From: Crotophaga sulcirostris
Lineage: Eukaryota > Chordata > Aves > Cuculiformes > Crotophagidae
Assembly: GCA_013397455.1 (NCBI GenBank)
Contig: VYZB01000135.1
Location: 1,869,012 to 1,933,011 of the forward strand
Length of the DNA stretch: 64,000 bases
Reading direction: 5' to 3'
The stretch's first letter is position 1. Every line of letters starts with the position of its first letter. The translations under genes were made by a program, and so were the position numbers. Of this stretch, positions 13,986 through 26,200 are shown one piece after another. The notes below the pieces were generated by a model. It was not told the DNA's origin. It ran no database searches and was given only the letters and a program-made list of their open reading frames with translations.

Positions 13986-14492
13986 GGATCATAGAATGGT
14001 TTGGGTCAGAAAAGACCTTTAAAGATCACCTGGTCCAACCCCCCTACCATAAGCATCTTCCATTTGGTCAGGTTGCTCAAAGCCCTGTCCAACCTGACCT
14101 TGAACACTTCCAGTGGTGAGGCATCCACGACTTCACTGGGCAGCCTGTTCAAGTGTCTCATCACCCTCATCATAAAAAATGTCTTCCTTATGTCCATTCT
14201 AAACCTGCCCTCTTTCAGTTTAAAACCATTTCCCCTTGCCCTGTCACTTGTAGGCCTTGTTTGAAAGTCTGTCTTTTTATAAGCCTCCTTTAAAAATTAA
14301 CAGGCCACCCTAAGATCTCCCCAGAGATTTCTTTTTTCCAGACTGAACAACCCCAACTCTATCAGTTTTTCCTCATAGGAGAGATGTCCCATCTCTCTGA
14401 CTGTTTTGGTGGCTCTCCTCTGGACCTGCTCTAACAGGTCCATGTCTTTCCTGTGCTGGATGCCATACTCCAGGTGGAGTGTTATGGAGCCT
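13986..14492 (-). mobile_element. CR1-type LINE, 5'-truncated, antisense to BORCS5
   Basis: On the plus strand it begins ATCATAGAATGGTTTGGGTC and continues with GACCTTTAAAGATCACCTGG and TCCAACCCCCC. This is the reverse complement of the CR1 3' end, which finishes in ATTCTATGAT-type repeats. The minus strand reads [20 protein letters not shown] followed by [17 protein letters not shown], matching the C-terminus of CR1 reverse transcriptase ORF2. The inner part, up to the TACTCCAGGTGGAGT segment, follows the usual CR1 order. The 5' end is truncated, as in most CR1 copies, and the coding remnant is too short to be active. Confidence 0.93.
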
Positions 14493-17086
14493 TGATAGTG
14501 TAGTAGAATGGGATGTTAATGTTAATGAAATGTTAATATTTATAGCAGGGGTAGTAAGTGGTTACTGTGAACAATGAAAAACGGTGGACTGACTTTTTGT
14601 TAATGGAAATTTCTGCCAGGTAGAAGACTGCATGGCCTTTTTCATGCTACTGTTTATTCTGCTTTTACCTCTTTTTGCAAGCTAAATCTTTAAGCTAAAT
14701 TGTTCTCTGGCAATGTCAGCATGAGCCAGGAGGTCTTTTAGTAGCTAATTCCTTTGGCTTCTCCCTGCTGCATCACCCAAAGTAATACCACAGTCTGTCT
14801 TTAAGCGGCATGAGCTGTTTGTTTTTTATCACTACTCCAAACATTTGTTCTGGATTGTATTTCCACTTCTGCCTTCTTAGGAAGGAATTCCAACTGAACA
14901 GTTAACATCTCCCTTCACTTGAGCTTGTATTTTTCTGGAGAGTGAATTAGAGGTTCCTTACAGTTTATTAACTTTGATTGTAGCATTATTTAACCTGTAC
15001 AAGGTTGTAAGTGCATAATAAAAGTCTGAGTAGCATGTTCTTTTATAGCTCATTTTACAGTCCTTGACCTATTCTGCTTCAGAATTCTCATAACCAGCCT
15101 AAGCTGGCCAACATACACACTTCATGTTAATTTAATCTCTTAAATAGAGTCTAATTTTCTTCCTCCTCTTGAAGTTGGTGAGAGATTAGTAAGAAAAGTA
15201 AATTAGGTGGTTGATAACATCATATATTTGATTGATGCAGAAACAGGATAACCGCCTCAGGTGTATGGTGAACTTTTTATTCCTGTGTGAGCATTCAACA
15301 TATTAAAAGTTGTCAACATTGTTTGAACATTTATCCTGACAAGGTAATTTTATAGAAGATCAGAAATAACAAACTGAGGAAACACTAGAACATGTATATG
15401 TTTAAAAAAAAAGTCTTATTTCTTTCAGTGGGTTTGCTCCCATTAAAGTTTTGCACTTCAGCTGAAAGTAGTCTTGAAAGATTTGCAATTGCTATTGCTG
15501 GACCTAAGATTTTGTTTGAGATGATTCTTTCTAAAACATAAACAATAATTTGATGATTGCTAATACAGGGGCTTGAGACTAAATGATTCAGTGTGTTTCC
15601 TTTTCTGACCTCTTAACTCAGGCAGAACAACTATAATGGGCAACAAGTCAGTAAAACAAAATTATATCTCTTTTTTTTTAAGATGAGGAAAGAATTTTTT
15701 TCTGTGAAGGGTAATTGAGAGCATCCTGAGAGAATAAAATGTTGAGTGTTCATGAAAAGTAAACCTACTTCATTGTAACCAATGAAGTTGCTGTCCTAGT
15801 TTTGTTTTCATTTCTGTCTGCAAATATTTTCAGAGAGGTTTAACTTTCTCAAATTCATAAGATACTTCTGACTTATGTCTTGGTTTCTATCTTGTTCTTG
15901 TGTTTTGGCAAGAACTCTATGTCACAATTTGTAGCTTCCAATAGGCATGGGGGCCATCCAAAATAGTTTCCATTTCCCACTGAGGTACGTTCTTAGAAGA
16001 ACTTTTCCAATCCAAATAACTGGCATTTATTCCTTTTTTTTTAATTGCTTAGTGTGATACTTGCTTACATTTGCTGTTTTAATGTCTTTTCCTGTCTGTA
16101 AACTGAGAGCCCCAAAGGGCACATGCGTGCAGTCCCTGAATTCCGTTTACATAGCTTGATGGATGTTTTGGGAAAAGCAGATTATGTGTATGTGCTGTTT
16201 GTCACAGATGGTGTCCTAACACGAAAAATAGTTGTGCTAATGCTGAAAGAAAATTAAATGAAAGTAAGTAAATGAAAGACCAAAGAAAGGATGGCATTAG
16301 AGTTAAGCATTATTTTTTCTAGCAGCTTTGGGGAAAGCGGTCAGTATGGCACATGTGGGCTTGGGCTCAGCAAAGGTTCTCAAGTTGCGCTGTGTAGACA
16401 ACAAACAATGGGCAGGAAAATTTCTCTGGACAGCTTTGATTCTCTGGATATTACCAGTGTCCCAGTTTTAAGTGCAATTCCTTTTCTTCCGAGCTTTTTG
16501 TGAAACCTGGTCATGTGAGCAGGTAAGGATCTTAATTTGTTTAAAAAAATTATATTACTAGTCTTTGAGATTGTAAAGAAAAACCTTAGAATCTGTCAAA
16601 ACTAGAAAAAAAATTGAGTCCTGTGATCGTATGGGAATGCAGATCTCAACTCCTTCCCCTTCTGGCATATGTAAATGGGGAAGGAGGTTAATTTTTCAGA
16701 GTTCAGGATTTTTGGTGGAGGAGAAGAAAAAGGACTCACTTTACATGTTGTATCGCTGAAAACCAAGATCATGTGTGCTATGGAGCTGCAGTTAGAGGGT
16801 GTGTTTAAGTTCTGCTGAGGAGGGCTAAGCTGTGTGGCAAACTGTTCTTTGCACTGCTGTAAATCCTAAACATCCATAAATCTTCAATTCATACCCTTCT
16901 CACTTTTAACCTTCACTGGACTGTTATGTAGCTTCAAGTCCATTCGTTAGTCTGAGATTCTGAATTAGTTTTTAATTGCCCCTTATAAAGGTTTTCTTCT
17001 GGGTTTGTTCCTCTGTTCTCTCTGCTCACCGCTGAACTAGTTATGCGAACAGTCGGATTAATTCTAGCCCTTCCCTTGCCTTGTAG

Positions 17087-17244
17087 GACTCCTCAGTGGG
17101 CAGACCTCTTCGACCAACACCAAACTGGAAAAGCTGGACCCCCAGCAGGTGCTGCAACTGTGTCTCCGGTACCAAGATCATCTTCACCAGTGTGCGGAAG
17201 CGGTTGCCTTTGATCAGAACGCGCTCGTGAAGCGGATCAAGGAG
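17087..17244 (+). CDS. BORCS5: BORCS5 (myrlysin), penultimate coding exon
   Basis: The exon encodes the second two bases of a Gly codon plus 52 full codons, running from [10 protein letters not shown] through [12 protein letters not shown] to ALVKRIKE. I recognise this as the central part of BORCS5/LOH12CR1, nearly identical to the human protein as I recall it. A pyrimidine-rich acceptor ending in TTGTAG precedes it and a GTACTG donor follows at 17245. It enters in phase 1 and leaves in phase 0, and the next exon continues exactly at Met-Asp-Leu-Ser. BORCS5 is a subunit of BORC, the eight-subunit complex on the cytosolic face of lysosomes that recruits the GTPase Arl8 and so couples lysosomes to kinesins. 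The N-terminal part, with the myristoylated glycine that anchors the protein to membrane (family knowledge), is not in this exon. About 68 upstream residues must lie in exons outside the window or not detectable by eye. Confidence 0.95.
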
Positions 17245-20200
17245 GTACTGCCTGCTTCTGGTGGGGAAGGGCTCGGCGCACTGGCGTGGCCGTCTTGTGC
17301 TGTGAATGCAGGTGCTTGCTGTAGATGGCTGTGGGTCACTGGCAGCAGTCCACTTCAAAGTAAATCCCATTGAGAAACTGTATGAGTGTGCACTTCAAGC
17401 AAAGTTTTCCTGGCTTTCATTGTGGTTGAGGTTAGGTGGTGTGTTTATTGGTTATGCTCTATGATTCCTGACTGGAAACAGTGGGACTTCCTCTAGTATG
17501 GCAAGTGCTGCAAGTAACTGTGGGAGTGAAAGATGACTGGAATTTTTAAAGGTAACATTCTTTAGATTTGTATGCTTAACATTTTATTATGCATCATGGT
17601 TAAGTGCTAATTTGAGGAAAGAAATTGTTATCATAACATCTGTGGTTGGAGAAGGTAGTATTTCTTTCTTCAGGGCATTTGTAGAGCTAGGCTGTTTAAA
17701 GAGCGTATAGCATGCTGTCTCTGTTGATCTATATGGCTGCTAAAAAAGATCTTCCTGTGCTGCTGTTTTTACTGCTAAACCATGATTTGAAAATCACTGA
17801 TCTGCATAAATATTCAATGATACTGTTGGGGAGGAAATTAATTTCCGGGCTGAGCGTCCTGCAATTGGATTGCCTTTCTGGTGTGTGTAACTACTGATAT
17901 TGGAAGCAGTAGGATGCCTGAGAATTTTTTTGTTTTTTAAAGTCAAGATAGATTGGCATGAGAGGAGATGGTGTTTGAGAGTGTATTCTCACATATTCTC
18001 AGATATGTAGAAGAGCTGGTGAATGCTGCATATATCAAAAGTCTGTGAGACCAAATACCTTTCAATGACAAAAGAAAAAATTTTTGTGCAGGTGGTTAAT
18101 TTTTCTTCATGCAATATAAACCATGACCTGGATTCGTTGTTTCTGTATTGGCTTATAGTTAAGAAAATCCTACACGACAAACTGGACAATAAATTTGATT
18201 CATGGGCTGCTTTGAGAAGTTGCTGTCATCATGTAAGTCCAAAATAATGTGCGAGCCATTAAAAAGACCTTTTTACTTTGGTGTATCAAGATCTGAGGCC
18301 AGCTATTACACAAGATGTAAAGATATTTGCAGATGTTGGTGACTCAGATCACACAATCTCAGAAATAATTGCCAGCCTAATGACAGCATACTGCATTAAC
18401 CCAAGCAGATTGTAATTCTTCTGGCTGTTAAAGTGTGAGAGGGAATATCAGCATGATTTAAAGTCATGGTAGGTGCCACCAGTAGAATCTATGTAAGCTG
18501 GATTTGCCTTCTGTAGGGCAAGTGGCAGAGTCTCTTCCAAATTAGCTATGGTGATGTTTGTAAGACTTATTTCATGTAATACAAATACAACAGTGACACT
18601 GATATATAATACTAATATTGTTACTAGCTGCTTTTATCACTCTTTTCTGACAAAGTGAAGGAGAAATGGACAAGAGTGTAGGCTGAGGCAACTGAGAAGT
18701 CAGTTGGGTTTTGGTTTGGTTTTTTTTGGGGGGGGGAGGCACAACACTTAAGTAACTTCAGATGCTTTCAGTCCCTTTGCCAGATCTGGTGGGGTTTTAC
18801 TGTTCATTTTCTTAATAATTTTTAAATGTTTTTCTTGCACTGGCTGTTCTGCGTGTGTGTTCTGGAGGAACCGGGTGGGACCCACTCAGCTTAAATCATT
18901 CTTTCCAAATTGTTTGGGCTCTCCTTGGTGCACTAAATCGAACCACTGTTGACAGTTGTTGACAGCAAGGGGTGCAGCTGAACTAGAGCAGGGGATGTCT
19001 CTTGTTACAAGTGTAGACAAAGGAAATCGCATTTGGCTGCACCCATTTGTCAGCAGTGATTTCATTTTGCTGTGTAGACAAAGCTTAGACCCTTGGTAAG
19101 GAGTAAAAATAAAGGAGAAAATGAAGTGTATAGTGAAAAGCATAACATGTACATGAGATGGACAGTGAATTCTTTTCATCCTCATTTTAGTGGTTAATAT
19201 TTTCCTTTTCTTCTTACACTGTAAGCATTTAAGTGTTTTTCTTCTGATAACACGACTTGTCAAGTGCTTGGTGCTTTTTAACTTTGCTACGAAATGTTGG
19301 TGAGCTTCAGTCCCCAGTTCCTGCCATTTGTCTGAGGTATTTTAACTTTTCAGACTGTCACAGACTGTACTCTGTGTAGTAATAGTCTTACTGTATAGGA
19401 TTCTACAGTCATAATACCTGCACTCAGGATTTCTTTTAGTCTTTCCTTGACAAAATATCCCAGGGTAAATACCTTTTGCTCATTGTCTTTGTGGCCAGAC
19501 AAAAAGTTTCCTGGTTTCTGGCAAAACTCAAAAGTACTATTGTAAATTTTATTGGTCCTCAATAACACATAATTGACTGTGGTGGTTTGTAAGTGGGCAC
19601 ACAATTTGAGTTAAAATGATTCTTAATTGGAAAGAGAATAAGCTAAGAAAACCAAAAAACTGCTTTCCTTTACTCTGGGCACCAACACAGTCCAACTTTG
19701 CTCTCCATTTCATGTCCCAGTGTAGTTAGAATTTCTTTGCAATGTGTCGGCTGGATTTGTATCTGCTCCTTAATGTAGAACCTGTGCAGCTTCCAGGTTG
19801 CTGTGACTGTCTCTATCAAGAAAAAATAGGTTTATCCAAGAGATTTCTTGAGGGGGAAAGAATTGAAGATGTGATTGAAGGTCATTGACTCCACTGCCTC
19901 TCTTCAGCAGTTACACTTGTTTGTACCCAAACTGTTGGTTTTGGAAGGGATTTATTTTTATCACAATAAACTTTGTCTTTACTGCCAAAAGAAAAAGGAT
20001 GTGCTTGCATCTTTTTAGGTAAAAATAACCACTATGCATTAAATATTATGTTTCTTATTAATTTTTGGCGGCTGACTTGCCATCTGTTGCAATATTGCAT
20101 TAATTCCAGGACCACTGAAATATTTAGGATTCTTTTTAATTTTTTTCTTCTTATCAGTTTGAAAAACAGCAGAACAGCAACTTAGAGTTATGTATCTGTT

Positions 20201-23200
20201 AATTCAGGGTTATGGCATCTCACAAAATGTGGCAGTTTTCAAGATAAAAAGCCTGTGTGCAGCAGTTTCTGGGTAATTTGTCAACTCTTTTGTTTTTTGT
20301 AGGACAAAAATTTTTAGCTTATTGGATGAATTGCCACATTGTTGACTTCTGGGGCATTCTGCTCAGATTGGTCTGGGAACAGGATCTAGTCTATCTGCTG
20401 ATTGAACATTGGACCCACATGAACTTGTTATGTGTCCTCCAAGAAAAAAAGGTGCATTTTTAAAACCCATTATAGCATGTGTTTTAAAATGCTAAGATAT
20501 AAAAGACAACTAAAGCTAGTTAACAGGTTAAACTGTTCTTACTGTATCTTGGAGCTTTTACCAGTGTGTTTAATGTTGGGGACAGAGTTGACAACATACC
20601 TTATGGAGAACGTGATACTTCAGGCTAAAAATTGCAGGGGTGAATCATGACTTGCTAAGCCAGGATAAAAGAATCTCATTCTACCTATTCTTGGATGTTG
20701 TGTATGTGTGTGTGTGTGTATATATATATAAATATATAAAATCTCTAGTGTATATCTGCATGAGGACAAAAAAGCTCAACTGCAGTCTTCTCTAAGTATC
20801 CTATGTACCCTTAATGGCAAATGCAGTTCCTAGATAAACCATACGTAAAATGTATTTGAAAGTTGGTGATTAGGAGGGCTGTTACGCTTTGCCCTAAAAG
20901 CAAATTTTGATGCAGTATTATCTGTAGCTTTTAGTGCTGTAGAGATCCCACACTGACAATAATTTTGAAAACAGAAACTCTTTTTACAATACGAAAAGCA
21001 ATTAAAAATATCTCAGTTGAAGCTGAAACACGCCTGCAGAAAAAGTTAACACCTTTTCAAATAATAAACATTACTTTTATATTCTTAGCAGGTTTTGTCC
21101 AGGTAGACATTAATATCAATAGTTGGTTTGCCATATAACAAATGACAGTATATGGCTTTTTTCATGCCTGTGAATTACTTTGAGAATGGCTCATTACTTT
21201 AAACAAATATTCCAGAATAGAATGTATATGAATTTAAATTTTTATTGTTTTTTTACCTGCTTGCTGCAAACAGTAATAGTAATGGGCTTCTCTAGCATGT
21301 AGTTAAGATGTCCAAACATACATCCCTTAATATTTCACAAGTAAATAATGTTTGAAGCCACACATACACCACATTGTGTCTCCTAATACATTTCATCTGT
21401 TTAAAATTATGGACAAGAGTTAAATCTTTATTTTATATAAGCAATAAGTCTAGTGCACTTGACAGACCAACAAGAAAAGCGCTTTTATATGCAAGCATTA
21501 TGTATTAGCACATTTTAGCTTATCCTATGCATTTAAGACTCATAAATTGTGATTCAGCCATTCATGTCACCACATGGGTGAAGTAAAACATGCCCAGTAA
21601 TTTGGGGATTTAGGAATTTCAGTTTATTTTTTATGAATGCCTTGTAGCTTTTTGACCTTTATGACAACTGTGCTGTTTCTGTGACATTTAAGGTGTTTTT
21701 ACTCAAAAAGATCTGTCACCTAGTGAGAGAATGTTCTTGGTGAATGTGGCCTGCAGAGGTTATCAACATGATTTTGTTCCACCCTGAGGGGAGAATGTGG
21801 GCAGGACTTGTGCCTTTGAACCCATCTCGTGGCAGAGGTGAGAGGGCTGGCGGTGGTAGGGAGCTTGTAAAGTTTAGACTTTCCCGTGTGAGAATTAAAG
21901 GACAAGGTGCATTGAAGGTGGTGATATAAGGGAAAAGCTCTCCAAGTGCAGGAAGCAGTTCCATCACCAGGAACGAATGAATGCTGGGCCATAAACCTTA
22001 GAAGGACATTGCCTGGTTGGGGGCTACATTAATGCAGTGCAGGATCCCATTAACAAGGCAGGAATTAAACTTGGGGTGCGTATCTGCTGCAGGCACTCAT
22101 ATATTGTAGTGGGCAGTACACCAGAGTCACTCATTTAGCTCCATCCCTCTCTGAGCAGAAAGATTTGGAACATCTAGGATTCATCCTGTGCTACAGTCAC
22201 AGCTGATCAGTGCTCCTTCAGAGAATGGACGCAAATGTAGGGCAAGTTTTGTGAAGGTGGTTTTTTTTCGTTCTTTGGTTTTGTTTGTTTTAGTATTCTG
22301 CTGAGTGCAGTGTTTGTTGCCATTACTATTAGTTATGGTTTCCCTGTAGGTGGTTGGTAGTACCTGAGTTTCCAAAACTATTTGTGAAAGCTGTTTTGAG
22401 CAGACGTGCCTTGAGAATGACACAATTTCTGACTAAACTTAGTCTAGCAAATTATGAATGACCGTACAGAGGCCAAAGTGCTTCTTTGACTTTAGACTTT
22501 TGTTCAGGGTGCTCATATGGATCAGACAACTAGTAACTTTTCATCCCATTAAAGAGAAGGGCTCGGAGGATCAAAAGAAAGCCTGGCAAAAGTGAAAATG
22601 GATATGAGTTTCTTTTGACACAGCATGAAAAGACTTCCTAGATGAAGCCGTGTTAACTTTCAAGCAAAACTGAGCGTTTTGCTTCATAGAGTGAAATTAG
22701 CAATGCCCCAGATCCAGGGAAAGAGACCTGGGAATTCCCTGGGATGTAATATTTCGGAAGTGGGGAATAACCTGTGTTGAAATGCCACTTGTATTTTCAA
22801 GGGATTTAATGCCATGCTGCCGCGCTTTTTAGAAAAGCTAGGGAACATAGCGTTCTGTCAAGAAAGAGTAGCTTAAATATAGTCTTTGTCATCTTGGAAT
22901 TGTGAAATTGAGGAGGAATGTGACAATCTATCAGGCTCTTTATTTCACCTCTCTTCTGTAATGAAGTGTTATTTTTAAAGACAAATTTTAACTCAACAGG
23001 CACCATCATGCAGAAATAAATGCACAGGGTTATTAAGCTGGAAGCTACCTTTACATCCTTTAGTTGATATTGCTTGTTTTTCTCCAACCTGACGTGCAGG
23101 TAGCTTGAATTCTTGAGTGATAGGGTGATATCTTAAACAACCTACATCAAAATAGGAAACTGCTTTTCGAAAAGCTTCACGATTGTCACTTTAATACATA

Positions 23201-26200
23201 GAATTAATGTCCTGCTGTGTATGCCCAAGGCAGATGGCTAGTGCTCTACTGCACATGAACTTTATGAAGTGATCTAGCAGTTACTAAAGAAGATGAAAGC
23301 TTGTTTGCACTTACGACAGCCTGAAATCTGTTGTGTTAACATGCAGTGCTTCATTTGGTATCATAAAAAATATCCATCCCTCGCTCCTAGAATGTATGTA
23401 TGAAATCGCTTCTAGCACGTTCCCTTCTCTTGTGCTTTGGTTTCTTATGACCTTTTGAGAAAAGAAGTCTAAATTGTAATCCTCTCCACCACCAAATTTC
23501 CAAGAAAGAGTGAAAAATTAAACTTAGCAGTTACAAAAGTTTGTATTATTATAGAGCTTAGGTGCTTAAGAGACCGGCACTGAAGACCAGAAGTCTAGTA
23601 TGCTAAGCCATACATTAATGTTTTCATCAGAATTAGTGCATGGACGTTATAGTTATCAGGTACCAGAAGAATAGAATGCAGTTTCTTCTCACAGTTTGTT
23701 TAAACTAGGAAACTGGGTTTCTTATTCTAGCATTGTTTCCCCAGGTGGAAAAAAACCGAAACAACAACAAAAACAACCAAACAAAACACATCCCCTCTCC
23801 CAGACATTGCAGATCTTCAAATGGGAATAAGAAGTATTGAAATCCATTCTGGAGTTGACTGGCTTGATATTGAGTTTGGACATGAAACAGCTTTGCCCAA
23901 GGAACTCCCATGAGAAATAGGAACACTGTGGTTGTATTGCATAAGGCTGTGAGATGTCTCACACGGTGTGATCACCATGTGAAGCTCTCACTATGTTCAA
24001 GGAAGTTCATAGTCCAACAGAAGGGTATAAGGATGCCTGGAGAGTGGGAAACCTCTGGAAGGAAACTGGAAAATCTTTAGTTTGGCTTAGTGAAATGAAG
24101 ACCAAAAGTGGTGTCATTTCTCTTTCCAAATGGTTTTCTCCCATTCCACTGGATTGTGTTGGTGCAGGAAAAGTCACTTCACAGGCTTTCACTCCAACAA
24201 ACACCACCTGTTTCAATTTTGAATTGAAATTTTCAGGGTGTCAACTCTGCCTCTAAGTGATAATTGGAGGTGGGATGGGGAGGTGTCAGGAATGTGAGCT
24301 AAAAGCTGTTCAGCGGTTTGACATTCATTTTAGATAGGTTAGCCAGTATTATTTGCAAATATTTGGAATTATACTGATGACTTAAAGATGTTAGGTGGTA
24401 GGCTGGGGGAGCGGAGGTTGACCTTGTGTTAGCAGCCCTATAATTAGCATTCTGATAACAATCAGATGTGATCTGCACAGGTGACTTCATGGTGAAAATA
24501 TTACAAAGCCCCAGTGCTAGTAAGCTGTCTATCTTGCTTTTTATGAAGGGTAGAGTTTCCTTAATGCTTCTGTGCCATTGAGGCATGAATGTTTCTATAT
24601 GAGAACATTATTAGCCATTATTTCAACACTGCTGTAGAGGTATGAAACATATAATTTACGAGTAATTAATTTGTGTGGGTGTTGTTCCTGACTGGATGTG
24701 TCATCTACCTCTGGAAGCCTGAATAAAATACTGAATTATAGTATAGTAGAATACACTGTAATCAAGTGTATGAACTGTGCCAAACTGGTATAATGGACAA
24801 GAAGTAAGAAATTTATTTATTTTTTTTGCCAGAAGAGATAGGGATGTATCTGAAGAGCAATTGCTGGGAGCGGCAAATTATCTAAACAATAAAATCCCAA
24901 ATCAGATGAATTTCAGCTGAAGAAAGGTGCCCAGGTAGTTGTAAAACAAATCAATACAACAACAGTATATGGCAAGGAATTTATTTTGATTTTTTAAAGT
25001 CAGAAAGGATTTTTGGGTCATAGGCTCTCATTTTGCTTAATCCAGACCATAGAATTTAATTCTTGCCTGACTTAAGCTACATACTTTTCAATTATAAGTT
25101 GTTCTACCAGGTCGTAGTGTAAATTTTCAAATGCCTTTTCATTTTTGATCAGTTTGTTCTAGACATCTATTTGTTAACATGAACAAGGAGAGAGGAGAGA
25201 ACTGTGCAGCCTTTCCTGAACCTTGAGGCCACTCCAGCTCTATACTATAAAGGTGGATGCTCAGAATGGATTAGAATTAGCACCACTCACTGATCTTTTG
25301 TCTGAATGATTGGTCATTGGTGATGGTGTGGACTCCTGTTATTGTATTTCAAACAGTAGTTTATAACCTCAGAAGAACTTGCTATGGAAATGATTTACAG
25401 TACTCAGGATTTCCTTGAAGCTTTCGCTTTCCTGAAGCCAAAGACTTACTGTCAATTGTTGTGACCTCCACAAAAGTGCTGGGACATTTGAGCTTCAGCA
25501 CTGTGGAAGTATGGTGAAGTTGTCTCAAAAGTGGTTCTTCTGGGAATGAAGGAGTAGGTACTCACCTTCTCATCATCACTGGGATGTACTTAGCTCATTT
25601 CATGTTCAGTTGGGGCATGAAAGAGCTGATATAGAGCTTAAAAATTTTTTTTTTAAAATCTTTTAGATTGTCAATGCTGAACACTGTTGACATACCTTTG
25701 AGTTTCCCTGGTGAGAAGATTTTGATTGGACACTTCATACAAGAGCTGTGGTTGTTGGGGAGAGAGCAACAACATCACCTTGGTTGTCAGATGTCCAAAT
25801 ATCCCTGATTCCTGACTACTTGTCTCGTGTCCCTGCACATCTCATGCTTCACCCTTCTTGCATAGATACAGGCCATCTGCACAACACATGGGAGGTAGGT
25901 CTGTTGCAGCCAGATGTGTTGTACTGGCTGTGCAAGTGCAGCATGATGCTTGAACCCATCTTTGTCTGTAGTTCCCCAAACAAAAAAAAGGGAGTCCTAA
26001 GAAATCCTTTTAATGCTCCACAAGCGGCAGGAAATGGTTAAAACTCATCTCCTTTGCATTCTTTGAGAACAGATTTAAGAGCTTTTTCTTCCTAAGTAGT
26101 GCTATCTTTTAGAAGATGCTTTCTTCTAGTGTGTCTAACCCTGACTAAATATGGCAAAGGTTAGCCTCCCCTTTTGAAAAATTTTGAAAGACATCCTGTA

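Larger units (their letters stand above)
1..17086 (+). other. Upstream BORCS5 sequence, probably intronic
   Basis: By eye I found no exon encoding the N-terminal 68 residues of BORCS5 (including the conserved stretch just before the Gly split by the 17087 acceptor), no CpG-rich promoter and no other recognisable gene. The simplest reading is that this is the intron preceding the 17087 exon, extending beyond the left edge. It contains a degenerate TATC repeat, homopolymer runs, one unidentified ORF (11853-12122) and one CR1 fragment, annotated separately. Confidence 0.55.
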
